From NCBI RefSeq assembly GCF_900186505.1, contig NZ_LT891970.1, forward strand, positions 852,451 through 916,450: a DNA stretch of 64,000 bases, in the 5' to 3' direction. The position numbers and the translations under genes are program-made. Below are positions 26,045 to 35,293 of the stretch, piece by piece. Within the stretch, counting starts at the first letter, position 1; each line of letters starts with the position of its first letter. This stretch comes from Enorma phocaeensis. GTDB lineage: Bacteria; Actinomycetota; Coriobacteriia; Coriobacteriales; Coriobacteriaceae. The notes under the pieces were generated by a model that was not told the origin of the DNA, ran no database searches, and saw only the letters and a program-made list of their open reading frames with translations.

Positions 26045-27763
26045 CTAGTGTTCTATTGTAGAGGATGAGCCTTCCGGTGTGGCTTCACGCGGCAGATGAA
26101 TCGTAAAGGTCGTACCTTTTTCAAGTTCGGACTCCACCGAGATGAACCCATGATGCCGCTCGACGATCTGCTTGGTGACCGAGAGGCCCACGCCTAGACC
26201 GCCCGCCTCGCGCGCACGGCTCGCATCCGCTCGCCAGAAGCGGCCGAAGATGCGCGACAGGTCCTCCTTGGCGATGCCGATGCCGGTATCTTTGACCGAG
26301 ATCATGATGTAGCGGCGATCACCCGAGACGGACGCCACGACCCAACCGCCCTCAGGCGTATAGCGCATGGCATTGCTGAGCAGGTTGATCACGGCTTGGG
26401 TAATCATGTCCGGATCGACCTCGATCGTCGCCGGACGGCCCTGCGTATCATCTGCGAAGCGCAAACGCAGATCGCGCGCTTGGAAGAGCTGCTGCTGACT
26501 ATCGACGATGCGCTGGACGAACGGCGCGATGTCCACCGGCTCGAGCTTGAGCGGGGCGGTACGGTTCTCCATGCGCGAGAGGTCGAGCATCTGCTGGACG
26601 AGCCTCGAAAGACGGCGAGTCTCGGATGCAACGGTCTCGAGGTGCTCGTCATCCGCGGGCAGCACGCCGTCCTGCATGGCCTCGACGGTCGCGAGCATGG
26701 CCATGAGCGGGGTGCGTAACTCGTGCGCGACATCGGACGTGATGCGGCGCTCGTGCTTGAGGTCCTTCTCGAGCGAGGTAGCCATCTCGTCGAACGTCTC
26801 GCCCAGACGGTCTATCTCGTCGTCACCGCGCAGGCCCGTGCGAGCCGAGAGATCGCCATCGCGAATCTGCTTGGCGGTACCGGTGATGCGGCGGAGCGGG
26901 TTGGTGAGCATCCGCGAGACGAGGAAGCCGATGATGAGCGAGATCGCCACGGCGATGATCGCAGCGAAGAACATGGCGTTGAAGGTCCGCTCACGGAAAG
27001 CCGTATCGGCGCGGCTAAGCAACGCATCGGAACCAAGCACCCACAGACGAACCTGTCCCACGACCGTGCCGTCGGAGAGAACGATGTCGCGCGTCACCGA
27101 GGCGGAGGCGTCGGTCGGCGCGCTCGACGTGAGGCTGTGGGCCTGCTCGTCGTCATCGCCCTCGTCGGCTGAGCCCTCCGATGATGCCGCATCGCCGGCA
27201 TCGCCTTCGGGGTTCGCTCCATCCGCCGGAGCGGGATCTTCGACCGTAGCCGAACCTTCGGGGGCGGAGCCCTCTGCCTCTCCGGCATCCGCTTCCGCAG
27301 CCCCGGCGTCCGCAGCCTCCTCGTTCTCCTGGCTGCGGCGCACCTCGGCGGCGATAGCGGCGGCTGGCCACGAGTCGTCGTAGAGAATCGTGCCGTCCTC
27401 GTCGGCGACCTGCATGCCCGTGTCGTCGGAAACCAGACTCGAGTCCGCAACGGAGGCAAGGAACTCCGTGGTCCACTCGCCGTCTGCCTCATACGCCTCG
27501 GCAAGGCGCTGGGCTGCAAGCTGAGCGATCTCGGTCATGTTGTCGCGCGTGTAATCCGTGAAGACGCCGCTCCACACCACCGTGACCACGGTCACCAGAA
27601 CCGCGACTGTCATCACCGAGGTCAACGCAAACGACGCCGCCATGCGCGAGGCATAGCTCATGCCGTTTCGCACATCGGAACGAGGCGTATTCCAGCGCGC
27701 GCGGGAATTCGCTTCGTCGCCTTGCTTATGCCGTTGTCCGATCTCTACGCGAGCAGGGAGCAT
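26045..27763 (-). CDS. Sensor histidine kinase
   Basis: A 572-residue membrane sensor that phosphorylates the regulator encoded just upstream. Membrane helix about 44-66, extracytoplasmic sensor, second helix about 262-283, HAMP (TNPLRRITG onward), then the kinase core: phospho-His347 in SDVAHELRTPL, N box NLLSNAMRYTPEGG, G1 DTGIGI, F box FGRFWRAD and G2 GLGVGLSV. The sensor carries an insertion of about 60 residues (146-207) made almost only of Ala, Glu, Asp, Gly, Ser and Pro. The gene starts 11 bases after the regulator stop. The signal is unknown; the layout resembles BaeS/CssS-type envelope-stress kinases. Confidence 0.93.
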   Translation of the reverse strand: MLPARVEIGQRHKQGDEANSRARWNTPRSDVRNGMSYASRMAASFALTSVMTVAVLVTVVTVVWSGVFTDYTRDNMTEIAQLAAQRLAEAYEADGEWTTEFLASVADSSLVSDDTGMQVADEDGTILYDDSWPAAAIAAEVRRSQENEEAADAGAAEADAGEAEGSAPEGSATVEDPAPADGANPEGDAGDAASSEGSADEGDDDEQAHSLTSSAPTDASASVTRDIVLSDGTVVGQVRLWVLGSDALLSRADTAFRERTFNAMFFAAIIAVAISLIIGFLVSRMLTNPLRRITGTAKQIRDGDLSARTGLRGDDEIDRLGETFDEMATSLEKDLKHERRITSDVAHELRTPLMAMLATVEAMQDGVLPADDEHLETVASETRRLSRLVQQMLDLSRMENRTAPLKLEPVDIAPFVQRIVDSQQQLFQARDLRLRFADDTQGRPATIEVDPDMITQAVINLLSNAMRYTPEGGWVVASVSGDRRYIMISVKDTGIGIAKEDLSRIFGRFWRADASRAREAGGLGVGLSVTKQIVERHHGFISVESELEKGTTFTIHLPREATPEGSSSTIEH

Positions 27764-27774
27764 GCGCGCTCTTT

Positions 27775-28506
27775 CTACTTAGCGGCAGCCGCCTTGTCGT
27801 CGGCGTTCTGAGCCGGCGCCTCGAAACGGTAGCCCACGCCGTGCACGGTGTACAGCCACTTGGGATGCTTGGGATCGTCGCCCAGCTTGGCGCGGAGATT
27901 CTTCACATGGGAGTCGATGGTGCGCTCGTAACCCTCGAAATCGTAGCCGAGCACCTTCTCGACGAGCTCCATGCGGTTGTACACGCGGCCGGGATGACGG
28001 GCAAGCGTGGTGAGCAGCTTGAACTCAGAAGCCGTAAGGTCGACCTCCCTGCCCTCAACCAGAATCTTGTGCCCGGAGATGTCGATGACCAGGTCGCCGA
28101 AATCGAGAACCTCCACCTGCGGCTCATCGCTTTGATGGGCGCGGCGGAAGAGGGCGCGCACGCGCGCCACGAGCTCGCGGGGCGAGAACGGCTTGATAAG
28201 GTAGTCATCTGCGCCGAGCTCGAGGCCGATGATGCGGTCTTCGACCTCGCCCTTGGCGGTCAGCATGATGATGGGCACATCGGAGGTATCGCGGATGGCA
28301 CGGCAAACGCGCTCGCCTGAAAGCTTCGGAAGTATGAGGTCGAGCACGATGAGGTCGAACTGGTGCTTCTCGAACTCTTCAACAGCCGATTGACCGTCAC
28401 CGACGCCGACGACCCAGTACCCCTCGCGCTCGAGGTATGCCGCAACGGCATCGCGAATGGCCTTCTCATCCTCGACGAGCAGGATTTTCCTTGCGTCCGA
28501 AGCCAT
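27775..28506 (-). CDS. OmpR/PhoB-family response regulator
   Basis: A 243-residue two-domain regulator. The receiver domain (KILLVEDEKAI; phospho-acceptor Asp56 in DLIVLDLILP; MLTAKG with its Thr; LIKPFSP with its Lys) is followed by a winged-helix DNA-binding domain (LTASEFKLLTTLARHPGRVY; ERTIDSHVKNLRAKLG; LYTVHGVGYRFE). AAGGAGG lies 7 bases before ATG 28506; the frame is open further upstream but with no other ribosome site. It partners the kinase gene downstream. Confidence 0.95.
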   Translation of the reverse strand: MASDARKILLVEDEKAIRDAVAAYLEREGYWVVGVGDGQSAVEEFEKHQFDLIVLDLILPKLSGERVCRAIRDTSDVPIIMLTAKGEVEDRIIGLELGADDYLIKPFSPRELVARVRALFRRAHQSDEPQVEVLDFGDLVIDISGHKILVEGREVDLTASEFKLLTTLARHPGRVYNRMELVEKVLGYDFEGYERTIDSHVKNLRAKLGDDPKHPKWLYTVHGVGYRFEAPAQNADDKAAAAK

Positions 28507-28662
28507 AAGCAGGCCTCCTTGTCTCAACTCGAAAGAACTACCACATTGTACCGCACGCGACGCTAGACTGGTTATGCAAGCACGCAGCGGAAACGCATCG
28601 CGGGGGCAATGCATGGTTTGGCTCATTTTTCCCATCGCGGCGTTTTTCTTTCGGAGGTTGCC

Positions 28663-29259
28663 ATGACATACCAAATTCGCACCGCCACGCCGCGCGATGC
28701 CGCGGGGGTCCTCGCGGTGTATGCCCCATACGTGGAGCACACGACCGTCAGCTTCGAATTCACGGTGCCCTCCGTCGACGAGTACGCAGCACGCATCGCC
28801 GAGGCCCTGGAGCGGCGTACCTTCATCGTGCTCGAGCACATACCCAGCAAGCGAATCATAGGCTTTGCCTGCCACGGGCCCTTTGGCCATCGCGCGGCGT
28901 ATCAATGGTCGGCCGAGACCACGATCTACCTTGCAGAGGGCCTCACCGGATGCGGGCTCGGGGCGGTGCTGCTCGACGCGCTCGAACGCCTCATGGCGGC
29001 GCAGGGAATCGTGAATGCCGAAGCCTGCATCTGCTCAGAGAACACCGGCTCGATTGCGTTCCACGAACGGCACGGCTATAGCACCCGTGCGGTATTTCCC
29101 TCCTGCGCCCACAAGTTCGAGCGCTGGCTCGGCATCGTGTGGATGGAGAAGGCGATAGCCGAGAAGCCCAGCCAGCCCGTACCGCTGCAACCGCTCGACA
29201 ACGAGAAGGCGAGCGCCATCCTCGCCGAGGCAAACGCAAGGCTCGAGCAGCTCGCGTAA
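28663..29259 (+). CDS. GNAT-family N-acetyltransferase, phosphinothricin acetyltransferase-like
   Basis: A 198-residue acetyl-CoA-dependent N-acetyltransferase. It shows the Pat-type start YQIRTATPRDAAGVLAVYAP, a TTVSFEF stretch, WSAETTIYLAEGLTGCGLG with the Q/RxxGxG/A-like CoA loop (GCGLG), and SIAFHERHGY. This subgroup (YwnH/Pat) acetylates small amines such as phosphinothricin or methionine sulfone; the native substrate is unknown. CGGAGG lies 5 bases before ATG 28663. About 40 extra residues follow the domain. It converges with the lipoprotein gene; the 93 bases between show no clear terminator. Confidence 0.87.
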   Translation: MTYQIRTATPRDAAGVLAVYAPYVEHTTVSFEFTVPSVDEYAARIAEALERRTFIVLEHIPSKRIIGFACHGPFGHRAAYQWSAETTIYLAEGLTGCGLGAVLLDALERLMAAQGIVNAEACICSENTGSIAFHERHGYSTRAVFPSCAHKFERWLGIVWMEKAIAEKPSQPVPLQPLDNEKASAILAEANARLEQLA

Positions 29260-29352
29260 CGCAAGCTCGATCAACAACAGTCGCAAAGAACCCCAGGCGG
29301 GAACCCGCAGCCCTTACCGCGCGTCCGCACTCGCCGCTTGGCGGCGGCAGCC

Positions 29353-30642
29353 CTACAGTCCGAACACGCGCACGGATACGCTAGCAGGGATGCCGGTCTC
29401 ATCGCGAACGGTGGCGTAGGTCACGAACCGGTCAGACACGCCCTCGGTCGCAGGCCAATCTCCATAGTCGAGGCACCGATCCGGCGCGGAGATGACCGCA
29501 TAGGTCTTTGCCTCGGTATCCACGAGGATGTTCGATGCCTGGGACTTCACAAGGTACCTTGTGCCATTGCCGGTTACCTGGGCGAGCGGCTCGCGTCGCA
29601 GGTAGACATAGGGCCCTCCTTCGCGCCCGATGTAGGTCCCCATGTTGCCCAGACTGCCCACGCCCTCGTAAGAGGCCTCGATGGAGAAGACGAACGCCTC
29701 GTTCATGTAGACCGCGTCGAACGGCGAGACCGAGCGCGGGAGCACGAGCTGATCGACCTGGGAAAACGAATCGTCCGCGAGGTCGATCGCCGTCATGCCG
29801 TAGTAGGTCCCCTCGTCCTCGTGCACGCGGGGCGCGATGGTCAGGATGCCGTCGGCAACACGCGGCGCCGTCGCGAAGCGCCCATGCGACTCGCGAATCT
29901 CCACGCCTTGGTCGGAGCCAACCGTCCATCGGTAGCAGTGCGAGTATGACGACGACTGGGAGCCCGATGCGAGTGGCATCTTCTGCCAGATCACGCTCGA
30001 CTCCCATGCTGTGAAGCGCGGAGGCTCCCAATCCGCATCGCCCTCGTCGAGCTTGACGGCATTGCCCACCAGCGAGCCGTTAGACAGCTCTTGGGCAAGA
30101 AGAAGCCAGCTGCGGTCGGTATAGTTGATCTCCACCCAAGCGTACACGCCACTTGAGCAGCGCACATCGAAGAAGTCGTACGCGATACCCTGCGTAGGGG
30201 TTTCCAGCAGCGTGGTGGCGTTTCCTGTGGCAAGGCTCACAACACCGAGGGTGTTGGCGTTGCCAGCCGACTCGGGCGTGAGAAGCGCCGCCGCCCAGGA
30301 GCCGCCTCCGTTGTGGAAGAGCATGGTACCCAAGGGGAGCGTCCAAGCGTACGAGACCGCGGGCGTGGAATCCGAGTTCTCGTAGTCACCGTCCATGACG
30401 GCGATGATCTGCGACTCATCGGTCACCACCTGCGGGTCGCCCGTGGCCGGGTCGGAGCTATCGGACGAGCATCCTACGAGCGAGATGGCCGCGATGCCAG
30501 CTCCCGCCGCGAGGGTGCCTGCTGCGAATGCGCGGCGCGAGATGCCCCGGCGGTCACGCGCCTCAGGCCGTGCGCCTACCCGCGCCCCCGCTTGGACCCC
30601 CGCGCCTTTGGCAGCGCGCTTCTTGTTGCCGAAGAGCCTCAT
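29353..30642 (-). CDS. Tat-exported lipoprotein, beta-propeller-like
   Basis: A 429-residue secreted protein of unknown function. The N-terminus is basic and then shows a twin-arginine motif (ISRRAFAAG), a hydrophobic stretch and a lipobox SLVGC, so it should be folded in the cytoplasm, exported by Tat and lipidated. The body has repeated short strands with Trp/Tyr (SYAWTLPLGTM, VYAWVEINYTDRSW, HCYRWTVGS), suggesting a WD/PQQ-like propeller. The start ATG 30642 overlaps the upstream stop (ATGA), so it is coupled to the TSCPD gene. I recognise no specific enzymatic motif. Confidence 0.8.
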   Translation of the reverse strand: MRLFGNKKRAAKGAGVQAGARVGARPEARDRRGISRRAFAAGTLAAGAGIAAISLVGCSSDSSDPATGDPQVVTDESQIIAVMDGDYENSDSTPAVSYAWTLPLGTMLFHNGGGSWAAALLTPESAGNANTLGVVSLATGNATTLLETPTQGIAYDFFDVRCSSGVYAWVEINYTDRSWLLLAQELSNGSLVGNAVKLDEGDADWEPPRFTAWESSVIWQKMPLASGSQSSSYSHCYRWTVGSDQGVEIRESHGRFATAPRVADGILTIAPRVHEDEGTYYGMTAIDLADDSFSQVDQLVLPRSVSPFDAVYMNEAFVFSIEASYEGVGSLGNMGTYIGREGGPYVYLRREPLAQVTGNGTRYLVKSQASNILVDTEAKTYAVISAPDRCLDYGDWPATEGVSDRFVTYATVRDETGIPASVSVRVFGL

Positions 30643-30905
30643 GCCCGCGCCTGTTCCTGGGCGGCGTCGAGTGCACAGCAGAGCTGGTCCGCACAAGATG
30701 TACGGCGCGGACCGCACGTGTTCCCGCGCAGGATGTCGCGAATCTCATCGACAGGCTTGCCGGCGACGAGCTTGGAGATGGCCTTGAGGTTGCCGTTGCA
30801 GCCGCCCGTGAAGGAGACCTGCTCGATGGTCTCGCCCGAATCATCAAGCGCGACGTGGATACGTTTGGAGCATACGCCGCGAGGCGTGAAGTCGATCTCT
30901 ACCAT
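30639..30905 (-). CDS. TSCPD domain-containing small protein
   Basis: An 88-residue protein matching the small family related to the C-terminal TSCPD domain of ribonucleotide reductases. It shows FTPRGVCSKRIHVAL, TGGCNGNLKAISKL, CGPRRTSCADQLCCAL. The spaced cysteines suggest metal or Fe-S binding; the function is unknown. AAGGAG lies 6 bases before ATG 30905. It overlaps the Tat lipoprotein gene by four bases. Confidence 0.85.
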   Translation of the reverse strand: MVEIDFTPRGVCSKRIHVALDDSGETIEQVSFTGGCNGNLKAISKLVAGKPVDEIRDILRGNTCGPRRTSCADQLCCALDAAQEQARA

Positions 30906-31187
30906 TGGTTTCTCCTTATGCCTGCGAACAAGAAGCGGCTATCTTGGCGAGGCGCAGGGACGCCGGCGTCCAGCCCTGTGCACGCTCACGTCCCGCCCCT
31001 ATGGCTCGGTGCTGCAACCATGCTACCCGCTGCACGGCCCGATGCAAGGCCACAGGGCGCGGACCAGCCAAAAAGCAGATTGGATCGCACGAATAGCCGG
31101 CGCAGGGCGTTGACGCGCCCGGCTGCACCAGCCGGCCTGGCTCGCCTTTCAGCCACGGACGCGTGCCTCCTTGGCAGCGGATGCTCT
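30906..31187. other. Intergenic region between adhesin stop and TSCPD gene
   Basis: 282 bases without a supported gene. A perfect 7-base inverted repeat with a 3-base loop (31119-31135) is present, but no T-run follows it on the minus strand. No promoter was convincingly recognised. Confidence 0.4.
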
Positions 31188-33629
31188 CTATACCCTATTC
31201 GACATACGGCGGCTCCTCAGGAGCACAGCACCCAGGCCCACCGATATTCCGCCAAGCCCCATGCATGCAGCGACGACCGCAGAAAGCGGATCTCCCGTTG
31301 AGGCAAGCAAGCCCCCAGTACCCTCGGGCTGCCCGTCACCGGGCTGATTGCTTTGGCCTCCGTGGACAGAGTCGCCTTGAGAGCCGCTTCCCGTACCACC
31401 TTCGTCGCTGGATCCGCCCTGGCCCTCAGCGGCGATGGTCACCTCGCGCTCAACCTCCATGCGGGTGTACCCCACGACGGTACCGTCCTTTGCCCGGACC
31501 AACGCAGCGGGCAGAACGGCGCGGACCACGTACGTGCCGGGTGCTGAGGGCAGGCCATCCGTGAACGGGACGCTTCCCGCCGCATCGGCGGCACGGTAGG
31601 ACAAGATCACCTCATCCGCCACGTCTTCCTCCCCGCGCTTGGCTGCAACCGTCGCGGAGATGGGCTCGCCGTCGTACACAGGATTTTGCTCGAGCTCGAG
31701 GGCCAGCGAAGGATCGCGCACCTCATTGCATGCCTCGCTCACCGCCTGCCTGCACCGCTCGCAGGTGTAGACCAAGCTGTCGTTCTCGATGCGCGCATCG
31801 GAACCGGCATCGTGCATCAACTCGACTTTACCTGAATACAGGCGATCGTCGGTGCAGAGCGTGCGGATAACGCCATAGTTGTAGAACTCCACATCGCTTG
31901 AGAACGTCACATCCTCGCCGACCACGAGCACGGAGCTATCGTTGAGAGCGATTCCTGAGAGATAGCCAGTCGACACATCGACGTGCTCGAGCGTAAGCGT
32001 CTGTCTGTCGAGATACATATCTCGTACTGATATCGCACCGTTTCGTATGGTCGATGTTCCTCCCGGCGCTTCATTCAAGTGCACCGACCGCCCCGACAGA
32101 TCGAGAACCACATCGCTCGCGCGGTAAGCATAGATGGTCCAGTTGCCTCCGTAGGGATAAGTCTCGGAAAGCGTGATGGTGCAGTTGCTGCAACCATCAA
32201 GATCTAGAGGACGGTCTCGCTCTGCCACCGCGATCCTGCCCTCGGTGCCATCTTCGTATGTCACGGTCGCCTGAACGTATACGTACACCGCGCGGATCCT
32301 GACGTAGCCGTCCGGCATGGAAAACGTAGTGGTTGCGCTGCCGGCATCTGCAAATGCCACGTCGCTGCCATGGGTGACTTCCCAATGATCGAACACGCGG
32401 CCGTCATCGAACTCATCCGCCGTGATGGTCACCGTGTCGCCCGCCCCATAGGGACCGGTGCCGCTACCGCTCGTCACCTCTACATATTGGTTGAGAATCG
32501 TACCCGATCCGTCTACCTCGCCAAGTGGGCCGCCGTTCCAGATCGTGCCGTTGTTGATCAGCTGGCCCTCGACGACGATGCCCCCGTTGTTGTAGATGAT
32601 CCCGTCGTTGGTCAACGTGGTCCCTTGGGGAATCGTGAGCGTCGCACCGTCATTCACCGTGAGCGTCCCGTTGCTGGGAGCGGTCACATTAAAAGGCATG
32701 CTCGTGTCGCTGTACACAACGAAGTTGGAGCCGTTGTCCGTGCTCACCATGCCACCTGTAGGCGCGTTCCCCTCCCAAGCACCGGTGACGACGTATCCAC
32801 CGGTGATGGTCGAATTATGGGTGTAATATATCCCTGCATCCCCGATCGAGGAGGCATACACCGCTCCACCTGTTATGGAGATATCCCACGCAGATCCGTG
32901 TCCGCTTGCACCGATTCCCGACGACATCCAGTCCGCTGCACTCGCATGCACCGTACCGCCTGCGATGGTGATGCCCTTGCAGTCTCCGTTCCCACGATCA
33001 ACGGTGCTGGTGTCAGCGGCACCGATGGCAGACGCCCACCTGCCACTCGTCGTCACCCGAAGCACACCTTCGGTCGAACCGTCGCCCGAGGCGCTCGTGA
33101 TCTTGAGCTTCGCAACATCGGGGTCATCGCCCCTCTGCCCATTGCTCTTTTCGATTCCCGCAGCGATATCGCCCGAAGCGCTCAGAGTGTTCTCGCCCGC
33201 AAGCCTAATCACCACGTTGGACGTGGCATGGTTGTCGATCTCGATGGGTGAGCGGTTCTTCACCGTCGTGGCGATGTTCACGCCATCGAGCGTCAGCTCG
33301 ATGGGAACGCTTCCATCGGTCCCGCGGATGTAGATCGCATCGTTGGTCGAGGTCGACGGGTTGGTGTTGGAGACCGTGAGCGACCCGCTCGTCACCCTGA
33401 GGCGTCGGCCATCCTCGTCCCAGCTCACGTCAGCGGTCTCGTCCGCCCCCGTCTTCACCGTGAAATCACCGAACTGCCGGGTCTCGTTGGATGCCAGCGT
33501 CTCGGCATAGATTGTGGAGGGTGCCGCCATGAAGATTAGCAGCGCAGTCGCACAGGCTATCACGGCGGCGGCCAACCAGCAGCTACGCCTTCCTTTCCGA
33601 TTTACGTCTGCATGACCCAGCGCACCCAT
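31188..33629 (-). CDS. Cell-wall-anchored beta-helix adhesin-like protein
   Basis: An 813-residue surface protein. Signal peptide (LAAAVIACATALLIFMAAP, cleavage after IYA), then repeated short strands with Ile-Thr-Gly-Gly steps (TIAGGTVHASA, SITGGAVYAS) of a right-handed beta-helix/carbohydrate-binding-like region, a bacterial repeat domain (FDHWEVTHGSD to MPDGYVRIRAVY), a cysteine pair CERC, and a Gly/Ser/Gln-rich wall-spanning linker. The C-terminus has the sorting signal LASTGD, a hydrophobic helix and a basic tail RSRRMSNRV. ATG 33629 follows AAGAGG. It probably binds host or dietary glycans. Sortases in the window are not adjacent. Confidence 0.82.
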   Translation of the reverse strand: MGALGHADVNRKGRRSCWLAAAVIACATALLIFMAAPSTIYAETLASNETRQFGDFTVKTGADETADVSWDEDGRRLRVTSGSLTVSNTNPSTSTNDAIYIRGTDGSVPIELTLDGVNIATTVKNRSPIEIDNHATSNVVIRLAGENTLSASGDIAAGIEKSNGQRGDDPDVAKLKITSASGDGSTEGVLRVTTSGRWASAIGAADTSTVDRGNGDCKGITIAGGTVHASAADWMSSGIGASGHGSAWDISITGGAVYASSIGDAGIYYTHNSTITGGYVVTGAWEGNAPTGGMVSTDNGSNFVVYSDTSMPFNVTAPSNGTLTVNDGATLTIPQGTTLTNDGIIYNNGGIVVEGQLINNGTIWNGGPLGEVDGSGTILNQYVEVTSGSGTGPYGAGDTVTITADEFDDGRVFDHWEVTHGSDVAFADAGSATTTFSMPDGYVRIRAVYVYVQATVTYEDGTEGRIAVAERDRPLDLDGCSNCTITLSETYPYGGNWTIYAYRASDVVLDLSGRSVHLNEAPGGTSTIRNGAISVRDMYLDRQTLTLEHVDVSTGYLSGIALNDSSVLVVGEDVTFSSDVEFYNYGVIRTLCTDDRLYSGKVELMHDAGSDARIENDSLVYTCERCRQAVSEACNEVRDPSLALELEQNPVYDGEPISATVAAKRGEEDVADEVILSYRAADAAGSVPFTDGLPSAPGTYVVRAVLPAALVRAKDGTVVGYTRMEVEREVTIAAEGQGGSSDEGGTGSGSQGDSVHGGQSNQPGDGQPEGTGGLLASTGDPLSAVVAACMGLGGISVGLGAVLLRSRRMSNRV

Positions 33630-33700
33630 GGGCACCCTCTTCCATCTCAAAACCGACAGATACGAATCTCGTTCGTGCAAAGTATACCGAGGAACATAAC

Positions 33701-33736
33701 GTGGGGGCTCCGCATCATAAGAATGAGAGCCCCCAC
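33701..33736 (-). terminator. purB terminator
   Basis: GTGGGGGCTC (33727-33736 read on minus) pairs with GAGCCCCCAC (33701-33710) around a 16-base loop, followed by GTTATGTTCC. It lies 30 bases past the purB stop. Confidence 0.75.
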
Positions 33737-33765
33737 ATACAATCGTTCACGTTGTCAGGCAAGCC

Positions 33766-35112
33766 TTACGCGAAGCTCAGCTCCTCGAGACGGTCGAAGA
33801 CGCGATCGATGCGCGTGAGGAAGTCCCACGGATCGAAGATCTCGTCGAGCTTCTCGGCCGTCACGGTACAGCGCGGGTCGGCTTCGAGCTTCTCACGGAA
33901 CGTCGTGCCCTGCTCACACTGCTGCACCTCGCGCCATGTTGCCATGGCGTTCTCCTGCACGATGGCGTACGCCTCCTCGCGCGTGATGCCCGTATCCACG
34001 AGCGCGAGCAGCACCTTTGAGGAGAAGATGAGGCCGCGCGTCTTGTTGAGGTTGGCCTTCATCTGCTCCGGGTAGAGGATGAGCCCGTCCACGATGCGGA
34101 TGAGGCACTGGAACATGTGGTCCAGCGCGATGAAGCTGTCGGCCTGGGCCACGCGCTCGGCGGAACTGTGGCTTATGTCGCGCTCGTGCCAGAGCGCCAC
34201 ATTATCGAAGGCCACCTGCGCATTGGCCTTCACCACGCGCGAGAGGCCGCAGACCTTCTCGAGCGTGATGGGGTTGCGCTTGTGCGGCATGGCGGAGCTG
34301 CCCTTCTGACCCTTCTTGAACGGCTCCTCCGCCTCGAGGGTATCGGTCTTCTGGAGGTTGCGGATCTCCGTGGCGATGCGCTCGCAGGTAGCGGCGGTGG
34401 TGGCGAGGACGCCCGCCAGGTAGGCATGGTGGTCGCGGCTGATGACCTGGGTGGACAGCGGATCGTGCACGAGGCCCAGATGCTCGCAGACGTACTCCTC
34501 CACGAAGGGGTCGATGGAGCTGTAGGTGCCCACCGCACCGGAGATGGCGCCGAAGGCAACGTTCTTGCGAGCGTCGATCAGGCGGTCGAGGTCGCGCCTG
34601 AGCTCCCAGGCCCAGCTGCCGAACTTCATGCCGAAGGTCATGGGCTCGGCGTGGATGCCGTGGGTGCGGCCCACGCAAAGGGTGTTGCGCTCCTCGAAGG
34701 CGCGGCGCTTGCAGATCTCACCGAGCTTGCGGCAGTCCTCGATGAGGATGTCGGTCGCCTGGACGAGCTGGTAGCAAAGGGCGGTGTCGCCCAGGTCGGA
34801 CGAGGTCATGCCGTAGTGCACCCAGCGACTGGGCTTGGGCTCGCCTTCGGGGACGTCCTTGTCGATGTACTCGCCCATGTTGGTGAGGAAGGCGATGACG
34901 TCGTGGTTGGTGACGGTCTCGATGGCGTCGACCTCTTCCTTGTTGAAGGAGGCGTGCTCGCGGATGTAGGCCGCCTCCTCCTTGGTGATGCCGATCTTGC
35001 CCATCTCGGCGTGAGCCTCGCAGGCGAGCACCTCGATCTCCTGCCAGATGGCGTACTTGTTCTCGAGCGAGAAGATGTGGCCCATCTCCGGGCGGGTATA
35101 GCGATCGATCAT
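33766..35112 (-). CDS. purB: Adenylosuccinate lyase
   Basis: Fumarase-superfamily enzyme acting twice in purine synthesis (SAICAR to AICAR, adenylosuccinate to AMP). The 448-residue product shows RYTRPEMGHIFSLENKYAIW at the start, HYGMTSSDLGDTAL, GRTHGIHAEP with the catalytic His, and the superfamily signature GSSAMPHKRNP. AAGGAGCACCGC precedes ATG 35112. A -10-like TAGAAT is at 35176-35171 on the minus strand. The tandem IS200-like pair begins about 180 bases upstream of its start and should not disrupt the gene. Confidence 0.97.
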   Translation of the reverse strand: MIDRYTRPEMGHIFSLENKYAIWQEIEVLACEAHAEMGKIGITKEEAAYIREHASFNKEEVDAIETVTNHDVIAFLTNMGEYIDKDVPEGEPKPSRWVHYGMTSSDLGDTALCYQLVQATDILIEDCRKLGEICKRRAFEERNTLCVGRTHGIHAEPMTFGMKFGSWAWELRRDLDRLIDARKNVAFGAISGAVGTYSSIDPFVEEYVCEHLGLVHDPLSTQVISRDHHAYLAGVLATTAATCERIATEIRNLQKTDTLEAEEPFKKGQKGSSAMPHKRNPITLEKVCGLSRVVKANAQVAFDNVALWHERDISHSSAERVAQADSFIALDHMFQCLIRIVDGLILYPEQMKANLNKTRGLIFSSKVLLALVDTGITREEAYAIVQENAMATWREVQQCEQGTTFREKLEADPRCTVTAEKLDEIFDPWDFLTRIDRVFDRLEELSFA

Positions 35113-35293
35113 GCGGTGCTCCTTTTGCTCTGGGCGCGCGGGCGCGGCGCGCCGTGCTCGTTCACCTCAGATTCTACCGCAGGCCACGCGCGTGCAGACA
35201 TTTCACTCAAAGTATGGGTGAGGGGCGCGCCGTGACGGCGGCCGCGACGGAACCTGATGGGGATCGGATGGATCGGCGGTGAAAAAGAAAAAT

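Noticed and set aside
31119..31135. Terminator for the first adhesin gene
   Set aside because: The 7-base stem has only a 3-base loop, no following T-run, and lies over 50 bases past the stop; too weak to call.
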